Assembly: GCA_015231755.1 (NCBI GenBank)
Contig: JADGAZ010000025.1
Span: forward strand, 1 to 63,014
From: Magnetococcales bacterium
Lineage (GTDB): Bacteria > Pseudomonadota > Magnetococcia > Magnetococcales > Magnetaquicoccaceae
Length of the DNA: 63,014 nucleotides
Direction of reading: 5' to 3'
Part shown: positions 45,914-54,902 of the stretch, piece after piece
Layout: the number at the start of each line of letters is the position of its first letter
How positions within the stretch are numbered: the stretch's first letter is position 1
Notes under the pieces: generated by a model
Seen by the model: only the letters and a program-made list of their open reading frames with translations
Databases searched by the model: none
Told to the model about the DNA's origin: nothing
Made by a program: the position numbers and the translations under genes

Positions 45914-46453
45914 TCATGTCCCGGATGCAATGCCCGTCAATCCGGAGGCCCCGGGATCCCCCTTGGCCGGGAACATTTCCATCTGGCGCAAGGTGGTGTG
46001 ATCGATCACCCGGCCTCCATATTCCCGTGCAAACCCTTCGGCCTGCGGGAGTGTGCCAAAGGGAATCACCTCGGATTGGCCCATGCCCCCGGCCCGGCGG
46101 GAGTCGAGGACAAAATGGGCCTTTTCGGCTGCGATCCAGGTGCCGGGTTGAGGATTTTTCCAGTCCGCGCGCCCCATGTCGTGGACATAGAAAGCCCGGA
46201 TACGGCGTGTCGCCCCTTCCAGTTGCAGATAGGCCAGGGCGTCGCGCACCGAAGAAAACCACAACGGCGCCGACTCTCCCGCCACATGGATCTGTCCTTT
46301 GGGGCCGGGATGTTCGGACAGGGCCATGCCGCAATAAAAACCGGTGGTGCCGGCTGCGGGTTCCAGCGGGGCGGGTGGGGGATCGTTCCGGGGATTGCCG
46401 CAGGCGCTCACCAGCAGCGTCAGCACCAGCAGCAGGGGCATCAATCGGCCCAT
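45914..46453 (-). CDS. nosL: Copper chaperone lipoprotein NosL
   Basis: 179 residues. A lipoprotein signal ends at VSACG (Cys18). FYCGMALSEHPGPKGQIHV is the NosL copper(I)-binding region (Cys, Met, His). NosL delivers copper to the CuZ centre assembly on NosDFY. It follows nosY by 36 bp. The C-terminal 20 residues extend past the family core. Confidence 0.92.
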   Translation of the reverse strand: MGRLMPLLLVLTLLVSACGNPRNDPPPAPLEPAAGTTGFYCGMALSEHPGPKGQIHVAGESAPLWFSSVRDALAYLQLEGATRRIRAFYVHDMGRADWKNPQPGTWIAAEKAHFVLDSRRAGGMGQSEVIPFGTLPQAEGFAREYGGRVIDHTTLRQMEMFPAKGDPGASGLTGIASGT

Positions 46454-46489
46454 GGGTCAGGTTCCTTCCTGCAAGGTCAGAGAGTTTTT

Positions 46490-47317
46490 TTAAAGTTCCC
46501 GGCGTCGGAAGATTCCGATGGCCGCCAACAGCGGGATGACCACCCAGGCCGTCAGAGCGCCCAACAGCACCGTCGGGGAGAAGGGCATCTGGCCGCTCAA
46601 GCCCGCCAGTCCGGAAAAGGTGCGGGTGTTTTCAAAGGCGGTGAGGTTGTACAGCCGGAAGATATCCGTGGGATTGCCCAGCAGTAGCCAGGGAAAGATC
46701 TGTTCGTGGATCTGTCCCTTGGTGGCCACCAGCATCCCCAGCAGTCCCATATCATACAGCACCACGAAAAACAGCCACAGGCCGATGGCCACTCCGGCGG
46801 CTCCCCCCCGTTCCCTGGCCAGGGCGCTGACCAGATGGGCCAGGGCGATGAAGACCGCGCCCAGCAGCACGGAACTGCCGATCAAGGCCCCGAAGGCCCG
46901 CCAGCTTTCCGGATCCGCCCCTTCTCCCTGAAGTCCCACCGCCAGCCCCGCCGCTCCGTATCCCACTACCGTGGCCACGGCCAACACCCCCACCTGTCCG
47001 ACGAATTTTCCCAACACCACCTGGGAGCGGGTCACCGGATGGGCCAGCAACAGCAGCAGGGTGCCCCGTTCCATCTCGCCCACCAAGGCGTCGTGGGAGA
47101 GCATCAGGGCGATCAGCGGCACCAGGAAAATGGTCAGACTCGACAGACTGACCACGGTCACCGCCAGGGGATTGGCCCCCAGATTGCCGGTGGGGGCGCT
47201 TCCCAGAAAGGTCAGGGCAAAGGCCAGACCCGCCATCAGCAACGTGGCGCTGATCACCCAGCGGTTGCGCAACGCGTCCCGGGTCTCCTTGTCGGCGATG
47301 ACCAGCAGGGGATTCAT
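46490..47317 (-). CDS. nosY: ABC transporter permease NosY
   Basis: 275 residues, six membrane helices. Family features include the N-terminal ADKETRDALRNRWV and LMLSHDALVGEMERGTLLLLLAHPVTRSQVVLGKFVGQ. With NosF it forms the membrane part of the NosDFY complex needed for CuZ maturation of NosZ. The stop lies 36 bp before nosL; the start overlaps nosF (ATGA). Confidence 0.95.
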   Translation of the reverse strand: MNPLLVIADKETRDALRNRWVISATLLMAGLAFALTFLGSAPTGNLGANPLAVTVVSLSSLTIFLVPLIALMLSHDALVGEMERGTLLLLLAHPVTRSQVVLGKFVGQVGVLAVATVVGYGAAGLAVGLQGEGADPESWRAFGALIGSSVLLGAVFIALAHLVSALARERGGAAGVAIGLWLFFVVLYDMGLLGMLVATKGQIHEQIFPWLLLGNPTDIFRLYNLTAFENTRTFSGLAGLSGQMPFSPTVLLGALTAWVVIPLLAAIGIFRRREL

Positions 47318-48243
47318 GGGGACTCCTCTTTTTTGTCGCCGGAACGCTCCCGGCCAAAATGGGCGTAGACATGATCCAAGGTGGGCAACAGGATCTCCAC
47401 ATCCTCGACTTCCAACCCTGCCGCCAGCAAACGGCGCAACAGGGACATCTTTTCATCCACCGGGATGGTCAGTTCCACTTCCGTAGCGGTGAGGCTTTGG
47501 GCGGTGACACCGCTCATGGCCCGGATCACCCCGTCCGGGTCCGGCGTCTTGACCTTGAAACGGGCCGGCAAGGCCGCCTGACGGCGCAATTCATCCAAGG
47601 TGCCCAAAGCCCTCACCCGGCCATGTTCCAGAATCATGGCCAGATCGGTGCGGGCTTCGAGTTCGGTCAGCACGTGGGAAGAGAGCAGTATGGTGACCCC
47701 CTCGGCGCGCAACTCCTGGATCACCCGGTAGAATTCTTGGCGCAACATGGGATCCAGACCCGTGGTGGGTTCGTCGAGCATCAGCAGTTTCGGGCGACCC
47801 AGCAGGGCCTGGGCCAGTCCGAGACGTTGACGCATCCCCTTGGAATAGCCCTTGACCCGTCTGCCTGCCGCCTCCGCCAGTCCCACCCGTTCCAGAAGGG
47901 CGGCCCGGCGGGCCGGATCCTCTCCTTTGAGCCGGGCGTAGTGGCGCAGGGTCTCTTCTCCGGTCAATTCGTCGTGAAAGGTGACGTTTTCCGGCAAGAA
48001 ACCGATCTGACGGCGAAACGCCGGGGCCACCCGCGCCGGATCCTCTCCCAGTACCGTGATGCGTCCCGAGGTGGGACGGGTCAGACCCAGCAGCAGTTTC
48101 ATCAAGGTGGTCTTGCCCGCCCCGTTGTGACCCAGCAGGGCCATGCACACCCCAGGCGGCACGGTAAACGATACTCCGTCCAGGGCGTGATGTCGGGCAT
48201 AGGCCTTGACCACCTCCTCGACCACCAGCGCGGTTGGATTCAT
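47314..48243 (-). CDS. nosF: ABC transporter ATP-binding protein NosF
   Basis: 309 residues. Walker A GHNGAGKTT, signature YSKGMRQRLGLAQALL, Walker B LLMLDEPTTGLDP and switch SSHVLTELE. A C-terminal extension of about 80 residues is usual for this family. It overlaps nosD and nosY by 4 bp each, so the three are translationally coupled. Confidence 0.95.
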   Translation of the reverse strand: MNPTALVVEEVVKAYARHHALDGVSFTVPPGVCMALLGHNGAGKTTLMKLLLGLTRPTSGRITVLGEDPARVAPAFRRQIGFLPENVTFHDELTGEETLRHYARLKGEDPARRAALLERVGLAEAAGRRVKGYSKGMRQRLGLAQALLGRPKLLMLDEPTTGLDPMLRQEFYRVIQELRAEGVTILLSSHVLTELEARTDLAMILEHGRVRALGTLDELRRQAALPARFKVKTPDPDGVIRAMSGVTAQSLTATEVELTIPVDEKMSLLRRLLAAGLEVEDVEILLPTLDHVYAHFGRERSGDKKEESP

Positions 48244-49550
48244 GGGTTCCTCTGGGGCGTTTCAAGGTCCGGGGGGAGGGTCACAGGGTCTGGGGGCGGG
48301 GCGATCAGGGGCCAACTGTCCACCACCCCGCCCGGATTGAGGGTTGGAAACCGTCCCTGGGCCAGCCTGAGAGTCTCCATCACCGGACTGGCCAGCAGCA
48401 ACTTGGCCAGGGGATAGTTCCACACCACCCGATCCATCAAGGTGTTGGGACGGTAGGCCACATCCGCGATGCCGTCGCCGTTCAAGTCGAAGGCGGGATT
48501 GTCGCTCCAGTAGTTGCCCCGTTGATCCTTGGACCATTCGTAGTGGACCATGCCCGAATATTTCACCTGGGTGTGGTTGTTGACGAAGGCGTTGTCGTGG
48601 ATGATGTTTTTTTCCGAGCCGCCGGTGAAGTGGATGCCGATGTCGCACCCTTCAAAGCGGTTGTGGTGCATGGTATTGAAAGACGACGTATAAATAAAAG
48701 AACATTTCTCCTTCGTGCCCCGCACCAGATTGTGATCCAGCACCGAGTGGTGGGAGGAGTGGAACATCAGGCCGTGATCCCGGTCGTTGAGGGAGATGTT
48801 GCGCTGGATCTTGAGGTGTTCGGAGTACATCAAGGCATAGCCCACCCCGTTGCCGATGGAAATGTTGTCGGTCACCTCGTTGTGGTTGGCGAACATGTAG
48901 TGGACCGCGAAGCGCAGTCGGGTGAAGCGGTTGCCCCGGATGATGTTGCCGTGGGCGGTATGGATATAGAGGCCATCCCGGCCCCCTTCGACCCGGTTGC
49001 CCTCGAAGAGCGAGCCGCTGGAGTTCCAGATGTTGATGCCGTTGCCCCGGTCGTTGATCCACAGGTCATCCCGGTTGGCGATGCGGTTGTGGCGCACCAC
49101 CACCTTTTGCGCCCCCTGGATGGCCACCCCGTAGAGGTTGCCGAGGATGCGGTTGTCCTCGATCACCGCCCGGTCTCCCCCCTTGACCACCAGAACGCCT
49201 CCGTCCAGGTCGGTATCCACAGTGCCCGAGCCGGTCAGGGTCAGGCCGCGCACCATCACGTCGGGCGCGTTGATGGTCAAAGCGCTCCCTTTGCCTCCGC
49301 CATCCACCACGGCTTTTCCCTCCCCCCCCTCCAGCACCAGGGGACGGTCCACCGTGGCCGGACCATAGGAGCCGGGTTGCAACCGCAGGGTGTCGCCGGG
49401 AGTGGCGGCGGCGATGGCCTGACGCAACGCCTCCGGACCCGGTTCCACCACCACGTCCGCCGCAAGGCCGACGACAGGATGCAAAAGGCCGACGGCCAGG
49501 AAAATCCCGACCGTCGGCGCGCTCATCTCCCGTTTCAATAAGAAAGACAT
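48240..49550 (-). CDS. nosD: Periplasmic copper-processing protein NosD
   Basis: 436 residues. A signal peptide (cleavage near GLA-ADV, about 31) is followed by a right-handed parallel beta-helix built of repeats such as NRILGNLYGVAIQGAQKVVVRHNRIANRDD and NGINIWNSSGSLFEGNRVEGG. This is the NosD/carbohydrate-binding CASH architecture. NosD interacts with NosFY and NosL in CuZ assembly. The ATG at 49550 is used because it is the first inside the nosZ-nosD gap; an internal ATG at 49526 would shorten the signal. Confidence 0.93.
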   Translation of the reverse strand: MSFLLKREMSAPTVGIFLAVGLLHPVVGLAADVVVEPGPEALRQAIAAATPGDTLRLQPGSYGPATVDRPLVLEGGEGKAVVDGGGKGSALTINAPDVMVRGLTLTGSGTVDTDLDGGVLVVKGGDRAVIEDNRILGNLYGVAIQGAQKVVVRHNRIANRDDLWINDRGNGINIWNSSGSLFEGNRVEGGRDGLYIHTAHGNIIRGNRFTRLRFAVHYMFANHNEVTDNISIGNGVGYALMYSEHLKIQRNISLNDRDHGLMFHSSHHSVLDHNLVRGTKEKCSFIYTSSFNTMHHNRFEGCDIGIHFTGGSEKNIIHDNAFVNNHTQVKYSGMVHYEWSKDQRGNYWSDNPAFDLNGDGIADVAYRPNTLMDRVVWNYPLAKLLLASPVMETLRLAQGRFPTLNPGGVVDSWPLIAPPPDPVTLPPDLETPQRNP

Positions 49551-49567
49551 GGGGAGAGTCGGAACGG

Positions 49568-51514
49568 TCAGCCCTCCACCAGCATGCGACCTTGCATTTC
49601 CATGTGCAGGGCGTGGCAGAACCATTGGCAGTAGTAATACCACACGCCGACCCGGTCCGCCTTGAAGGTCACGGAGGCACTCGCCTGGGGACCGACCTCC
49701 ATGCAGACGTTGTGACCGATCACGGTGATGCCATGGGTCAGATCCACCACCTCGTCCACATTGGAGACGATCAGGGTCACCTCATCGCCTTTCTTCACGG
49801 AGAATTCGGTCAGGCTGAAGGTCGGGGCGTGGCTGATGATGTAAACCCGTACCTTGTTGGTCTCTCCTTCGCGGACCACCTTGCTGTCCTTGCCCAACTC
49901 GATGCCATCCTTTTTGGCCTGGGCGTGCAGATCGGCGAACATGGGGTCTTTCGGGTTGTAGACTTCCACCGGATTGACCTTGGACTTGTGTACGATGATG
50001 GCGTCGTGGGGTTCGGCGAAGGTGGGGCCGTCGTGGACCAGTTTCATCTCGTCGCCGGAGATGTCGATCAATTGATCGTTTTCCGGCTTCAGGGGGCCGA
50101 CGTTGAGGAAGCGGTCCTTGGAGAATTTGCACAGGGCCACCAGCCATTTGCCATCCGCTTCCTTGGTTTCGGCCATGGAGGCGTTGGTGTGGCCCACCTG
50201 ATAGTGGACATCCAGCTTCTGGCGCACCGGATTGACCTTGGTATCGCCCTTGTATTGCTTGATGGCGTCTTCGATGTTCCACTTGACGATCTGGCTGTCC
50301 AGGAAGACCGAGGTGTAGGCGTTGCCCCGACCGTCGAAGGTGGTGTGCAGCGGTCCCAGACCCAGTTCCGGATTGGCGACGATGCACTCTTTTTCAGTGA
50401 TCTTGCCGGCGAACAGGTCATCGAGCCTGGCCCACTCCACCACCGTGACCGTGGGGGAGAGCTTGCCATTGAGAATGATGTACTTGCCATCCGGGGTGGC
50501 GTTGCAGCCGTGGGGGCTGTTGGCTACCGGAATGTAGCGGGTGAAGGCGGATTTGGCGTCCTTGCGGCCATCCACCACCGGCACGCCGTTGATCACGGTG
50601 GCCTTGCCCGCCTTTACCGCCTCTTCGATGGCCTTGATGTTGAAAAATACCGCGTGATCCGCCGGAGAGGCGGTCATTTCGGCGGTGGTGAACCCTTCTT
50701 CCGAGTTGTAGCAGGTGGAGGCGACATATTTGCCCTGGTAGTCGGAGTCGTTGTTGTCCAGGTTGCCGCTCACCATCACCTGCCAAGCCACTTTCATGGT
50801 GTCGGCGTCCACGGCGGAGAAGATCCCGACATATTTCTTGGGATCTTTCATGGTGGTGGCGTCGTTGGGCAGGGGAATGCGCATTTCGCTGTTGCAAAAG
50901 ACATAACCGGTCTTGGGATAACGTTGCAGACGCAGACCGTGGATGGCGTGGGCGTTGGGGATTTCCAACACCTTGTCGGTCTTCATGATGTCGCAACGGA
51001 TGCGGGCGATGCGGGTGTTGGCCTTGTCGTTGATGAACAGATAACGCCCGTCGTAGGTGCCGTCGGTGTAGGACATGCGGGGATGATGGGTGTCTCCGTG
51101 GTCATAGGTGACCCTGCCCTGTTTTTGTAGGTACTCTTTGGTTTCCGGGGTGAGACCTTCCGAGAGGATTTTTTTGCTTTCGTTGGTCAGTCCCCAACCC
51201 GTGGCGCTCTCCCGGTTGAAAACCGGAATGCGCATCAGTTCGCGCATCGACGGCAGACCCAGAACCCGCACCTCGCCGGAGTGACCACCGCTCCAGAAAC
51301 CATAATATTCATCCAGTTGACCCGGGGGAATGTCGGCTTTGGCCGCCGCGCTGGCGGTCGCGGGCAGGGTTGCGGCGGCGGCAGCCGCCAGGGCGCCTCC
51401 CCCCACCATGCCGGTTCGGCACGCCATGCCGGTCAAACTTCCGACCGTGGCCACCTTGATACCGGTTCCCAACAGATCACGTCGGGTCACTCCCTGCTTT
51501 TCGTTTTCCGCCAT
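49568..51514 (-). CDS. nosZ: Nitrous oxide reductase NosZ (clade I, Tat-exported)
   Basis: 648 residues. It reduces N2O to N2 in the periplasm. The twin-arginine signal is RRDLLG at 11-16, diagnostic of clade I. DTHHP (141-145) and further histidines form the CuZ seven-bladed propeller site. The C-terminal cupredoxin CuA site reads CQWFCHALHMEMQGRM (Cys629, Cys633, His637, Met640). AAGGGAG precedes the ATG at 51514. A palindrome and a hairpin lie in the 150-bp gap behind nosR. Confidence 0.98.
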   Translation of the reverse strand: MAENEKQGVTRRDLLGTGIKVATVGSLTGMACRTGMVGGGALAAAAAATLPATASAAAKADIPPGQLDEYYGFWSGGHSGEVRVLGLPSMRELMRIPVFNRESATGWGLTNESKKILSEGLTPETKEYLQKQGRVTYDHGDTHHPRMSYTDGTYDGRYLFINDKANTRIARIRCDIMKTDKVLEIPNAHAIHGLRLQRYPKTGYVFCNSEMRIPLPNDATTMKDPKKYVGIFSAVDADTMKVAWQVMVSGNLDNNDSDYQGKYVASTCYNSEEGFTTAEMTASPADHAVFFNIKAIEEAVKAGKATVINGVPVVDGRKDAKSAFTRYIPVANSPHGCNATPDGKYIILNGKLSPTVTVVEWARLDDLFAGKITEKECIVANPELGLGPLHTTFDGRGNAYTSVFLDSQIVKWNIEDAIKQYKGDTKVNPVRQKLDVHYQVGHTNASMAETKEADGKWLVALCKFSKDRFLNVGPLKPENDQLIDISGDEMKLVHDGPTFAEPHDAIIVHKSKVNPVEVYNPKDPMFADLHAQAKKDGIELGKDSKVVREGETNKVRVYIISHAPTFSLTEFSVKKGDEVTLIVSNVDEVVDLTHGITVIGHNVCMEVGPQASASVTFKADRVGVWYYYCQWFCHALHMEMQGRMLVEG

Positions 51515-51559
51515 CGTTTTTCTCCCTTCTTAAAGGTCAATTAAAAATTGGGAACCGCG

Positions 51560-51577
51560 TTGTGTGATTTCACACAG
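51560..51577. promoter_or_regulatory. Palindromic operator upstream of nosZ (CRP/FNR-like)
   Basis: TGTGTGA (51561-51567), TT, TCACACA (51570-51576) is a perfect dyad. It resembles a CRP/FNR-family site but with unusual spacing, neither TGTGA-N6-TCACA nor TTGAT-N4-ATCAA. A TTTAAT at 51545-51540 could be the -10, placing the dyad about 35-41 bases before the start, a class II activator position. The regulator cannot be named from sequence. Confidence 0.5.
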
Positions 51578-51620
51578 TGGTAAGATAGCACCCTTGTCTG
51601 AAAAGAGGGCAATAAAATTC

Positions 51621-51650
51621 ACCTGGAATTGATTTTGGTCAATTCCAGGT
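51621..51650 (-). terminator. Hairpin between nosR and nosZ
   Basis: A perfect 12-bp stem, ACCTGGAATTGA (51621-51632) with TCAATTCCAGGT (51639-51650), loop of 6. On the minus strand it follows the nosR stop by 13 nt and is trailed by GAATTTTATT, a moderate T-tract. It may terminate or attenuate nosR transcripts so that nosZ is expressed from its own promoter, or protect an mRNA end. Confidence 0.6.
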
Positions 51651-51663
51651 AAAATATTATTGT

Positions 51664-53826
51664 TCAGACAAAGCTTTCGGTCTCTTTGGCCGCGGCGGAC
51701 TCCCGGCGTTCCCGACGGGTGCGGCGCATGATCAGAGTGGGACAGACTGCTTCGTTGACGTAATTCAGTTGGCAGTGCAGGCAATAGATGCATTCGTTGG
51801 GGTGGATTTCGCCATTGGGCTGGATCGCCTGGACCAGACATTCGTTGCCGCAGTTGGAGCACAGCTCTCCGCACTGCCGGCGTCTTTTGAGCCAAGCGAA
51901 GATGCGCATCCGGCCGGGAATGGCGATGGCCGCCCCCAGGGGACAGAGATAACGGCAGAAAAACCGTTCCACGAACAGTCCGGCCACCAGCAAGCCCACG
52001 GCCCACAGCACGTAAGGCCACTCCCGGTCCATGCGCAGCAGCACCACGGTCTTGAAGGGTTCGATTTCCGCCAGTCTTTCGGCGGTGGCCATGGAGGTGA
52101 GGGAAATGGCCAGCAGTCCCAAGAACAGCACATACTTGATGGCCCACAACCGTTCATGCCAGGCGAACGGCAGGCGGAACTGGGGCACCCCGAGTTGACG
52201 GGCCACCCAGTTGAGCAGTTCGGTCAAGGCGCCGAACGGACAGAGCCAGCCGCAAAAGGCTCCCCGTCCCCAAAAGAGCAGCGACAGGGCCGTGGCGCAC
52301 CACAGCACGAAGATCAACGGTTCGATGAGGAAGAACTCCCAGCGGAAATGGCCCATCAGGGCGTGCAGGAAGGTCAACACGTTGACCACTGACAACTGGG
52401 CCTGGGCGTATCCCCCGATCCAGATCACCGAAAACAGCAAAAATCCCCGTCGCAGCCAGGAGACCAGCCGCGGATGGGTGACCAGCAGCTCCTGAAAGAA
52501 AAAGATCAGGGTCAGGATGACCAGAGAGACCGACAGCACCACCACATCCCCCATGCGATCCTGCCAGATCCGTTGCCACAGGGGAGGGGTGTCGTCGTCG
52601 GTGGCGGACTCCGGAGTCTGGGTGGTCGCCGCCGCCGACGGTGCCGGTGCCACGGGGGTCGGATGCTGCACGAAGCGTTCCGGCAGGGTGTAGGTGATGG
52701 AAAAACTGGTGAAGGTTTTTTCGATGGGTCCGGTGGGGCGGTGGGCCAGCAGTTCCAGAGACCAGGGACGGGTGGGATCGAAGGCGACCCCTTCCGGCAT
52801 CTTGAACAGCCCCACCTCCGCGAATTCCGGCATGCCCGGAGCCAGATCCCGCATGCGCCGGTACTGGTAGTCGTGGAGCAAAATGCTGTTGCCATCCTGG
52901 TTGATCTTGAAGCGGTCGAAGATCCCACCCCGCACGAATCCTGATCCCCGGAACGAATACGAGCCGTTGGCCATGATCAGCAACGCCTGCTGACCCGGGG
53001 CGAGCCACTCCCGCAGATTGGCGAACTCCGCTTCTCCCAGGAGGTTTTTGCCGATATCCGCAGGGGTCGCCAGGGCCACATGCAGATCGATGAACAATTC
53101 GGCTGGTGGCATGATCTTGATGTAAGGCTCGCCGCTACCGGCGCCGATTTTGAGAAAGGCCGCGTCCACCTCGCCGTGGTTCAAGGTCATGCGGCGGATC
53201 GCCCCTTCCCCCAGGAGGGTGTTCCACTCCGTGGCCTTGAAGGGGGGATCAAGCAGCGTGGCCCGGACTATTGGCGCCTCGGCCTTGCCTCCCCGGGCGA
53301 TGGCCCGGGCGGCCCGATGGATGCCGTCGTTGATGACGATGGCGGTGACCGTGGCCCCGCTGATGGCGTCGATGGCCTGTTTGGTTCCGGATTCCGCCTC
53401 CTTGAGGAGGTTGCGTCCCACGTAGCGGGTCACGAAGTCGAACAGTTTGTGTTCCGGAATGCCCACGAGCAGAATCGGTTCGGCGTGTTTGACCACCTTG
53501 CCCCCGGTGATCACGCCGTTTAAGTCGATCCCCCCCAGGATCTCGATGGGTTTGCCCGAATAGCCGATGTCGCTAGTGCGGAAAAGGTGTCCCACCGGTT
53601 GGTTGTTCTTGTAGGCCATGCCGATGGCCGGTGAGCCTTTCGGTTCGTCGAACCGGTCCGCGTCGGGAAACACCTCCCCCGGTTGCACCACCACATCGTA
53701 GGCACCGAACTCACGGGCCTGGAGCATGACCGGTTGTCCAAGCATCAGGATCCACCCCAGCGCCACCATCCAGCCGGACCATCTTCTGGGCCGGTTGCGC
53801 GGTTGGATTGATCGGTTCTGGCTCAT
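51664..53826 (-). CDS. nosR: Transmembrane flavoprotein NosR
   Basis: 720 residues. An N-terminal hydrophobic segment (18-36) leads to a periplasmic FMN-binding domain with the covalent-flavin motif ISGATVTA (about residues 154-161). A polytopic domain follows with NosR/NapH-type cysteine motifs GRGAFCGWLCPFGAL and ERFFCRYLCPLGAA. Two C-terminal ferredoxin-type clusters (CGELCSNCGNECLVQ and CIYCLHCQLNY) end it. NosR donates electrons to NosZ and is needed for nos expression. It is the first gene of the nos unit; no nosX/apbE is present here. Confidence 0.96.
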   Translation of the reverse strand: MSQNRSIQPRNRPRRWSGWMVALGWILMLGQPVMLQAREFGAYDVVVQPGEVFPDADRFDEPKGSPAIGMAYKNNQPVGHLFRTSDIGYSGKPIEILGGIDLNGVITGGKVVKHAEPILLVGIPEHKLFDFVTRYVGRNLLKEAESGTKQAIDAISGATVTAIVINDGIHRAARAIARGGKAEAPIVRATLLDPPFKATEWNTLLGEGAIRRMTLNHGEVDAAFLKIGAGSGEPYIKIMPPAELFIDLHVALATPADIGKNLLGEAEFANLREWLAPGQQALLIMANGSYSFRGSGFVRGGIFDRFKINQDGNSILLHDYQYRRMRDLAPGMPEFAEVGLFKMPEGVAFDPTRPWSLELLAHRPTGPIEKTFTSFSITYTLPERFVQHPTPVAPAPSAAATTQTPESATDDDTPPLWQRIWQDRMGDVVVLSVSLVILTLIFFFQELLVTHPRLVSWLRRGFLLFSVIWIGGYAQAQLSVVNVLTFLHALMGHFRWEFFLIEPLIFVLWCATALSLLFWGRGAFCGWLCPFGALTELLNWVARQLGVPQFRLPFAWHERLWAIKYVLFLGLLAISLTSMATAERLAEIEPFKTVVLLRMDREWPYVLWAVGLLVAGLFVERFFCRYLCPLGAAIAIPGRMRIFAWLKRRRQCGELCSNCGNECLVQAIQPNGEIHPNECIYCLHCQLNYVNEAVCPTLIMRRTRRERRESAAAKETESFV

Positions 53827-53898
53827 GTCGGGGGACTCCGTGTTGTGGGTAGAGTTGGAAAGAAGAATCGTGTTACGGTTAAGGGATTCCTTTTCATT

Positions 53899-53927
53899 CT
53901 CGACTCATGAATGGTTCCCGAGTCAAG
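53899..53927. promoter_or_regulatory. Inverted repeat upstream of nosR
   Basis: CTCGACTC (53899-53906) and GAGTCAAG (53920-53927) form an 8-bp dyad with one mismatch and a 13-nt spacer, 73 bp before the nosR ATG. It could be an operator in the divergent nosR / secreted-protein promoter region. No canonical FNR or sigma-54 site was found between 53827 and 54093. Confidence 0.35.
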
Positions 53928-54093
53928 GCCCGCTGTGGGTGCATTTTTTTAATTTACACAGAAAACGGGATTGGTTAAATTGCCCAGAAGGCGGGTTGGT
54001 TGGTGGTGTCATGGGGAGAATGACCGATGCCCGCTTCCTTGGCGCGTGGCCAGGGAACGTCTCGTACTTGAAAACCATGAGGAGGAAAGGCAA

Positions 54094-54579
54094 ATGAATA
54101 AAGGTCTGCGTGTTTTGGCTCTGGCGACTCTGCTGGGTGGCGCCGCCATGTTCTCCGCTGCTGATGCTTCGGCCTGGTGGGGCGGTCCCGGTTGGGGCAA
54201 CAACGGTTGGAACAACAACAACTGGAACAACAACAACTGGAACGACTGGAACAATAACTGGGGCAACAATTGGCTTGGCAACGGCAATGGCAACGGCCGC
54301 GCCAATGGCAATTTCGGCTTCAACATGGGTGGTGACGTGGCCGGTTCCGGTAACGGCTATGGCAACAATAATTGGAACAATAACTGGAACAATACCAACG
54401 GCTGGAACAACGGCTGGAACAATGGCTGGAACAACGGCTGGTATCCCGGATACGGCTATGGCCCGGGTTGGGGTTATCCCGGATATGGTCCGGCCTGGGG
54501 TGGTGCGCCGGGTTGGGGTTACGCTCCCGCCGCTCCGGCTCCGGAAGCCAAAGCCGAAAAGGCCGACGAGAAGAAATAA
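54094..54579 (+). CDS. Secreted Asn/Trp/Gly-rich protein, sulfur-globule-like
   Basis: 161 residues. A signal peptide (1-27, cleavage near ADASA-WWG) precedes a low-complexity region rich in Asn, Trp, Gly and Tyr: WWGGPGWGNNGWNNNNW, repeats of GWNN, then GYGYGPGWGYPGYGPAWGG and an Ala/Lys/Glu tail. No cysteine is present. This composition resembles sulfur globule envelope proteins of sulfur-oxidising bacteria, and a structural role around periplasmic inclusions is possible, but many low-complexity secreted proteins look alike. AGGAGG lies 9 nt upstream of the ATG. It is monocistronic with its own terminator. Confidence 0.65.
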   Translation: MNKGLRVLALATLLGGAAMFSAADASAWWGGPGWGNNGWNNNNWNNNNWNDWNNNWGNNWLGNGNGNGRANGNFGFNMGGDVAGSGNGYGNNNWNNNWNNTNGWNNGWNNGWNNGWYPGYGYGPGWGYPGYGPAWGGAPGWGYAPAAPAPEAKAEKADEKK

Positions 54580-54586
54580 TCCGTCG

Positions 54587-54622
54587 CCAAAAGGGATGGA
54601 GCAGCGCCTCCATCCCTTTTGG
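54587..54622 (+). terminator. Strong hairpin after the Asn/Trp-rich gene
   Basis: A perfect 15-bp stem, CCAAAAGGGATGGAG (54587-54601) with CTCCATCCCTTTTGG (54608-54622), loop CAGCGC. It lies 8 nt after the stop codon. The T-tract after it is short, but U and A bases inside the stem allow it to act in both directions. Confidence 0.8.
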
Positions 54623-54902
54623 ACCTTTGTGTGCGGGTGAAATCGGGATGAGGTCTGCGAAGTTTGTTTCGGACCGGTATTTATTTCTTTTGTTTTATGA
54701 TTTATATATTTTTCTGATCTCCTGTTTTTGGAGACTTCAAGCCGTCCCCGCCTTTTCGGCTCCCTTTTGTTTTCCCGCTTGACTGGCTTTCCACGGCGTT
54801 GAGGCGCTTTTCATCCCTTCTGGCGGCGGTTTGGGACGTATGAGTCACAAGGCGCGACCAGGGCTTTAATCTTTGGAGAAATATCAAGATGAGATCGGCG
54901 CG

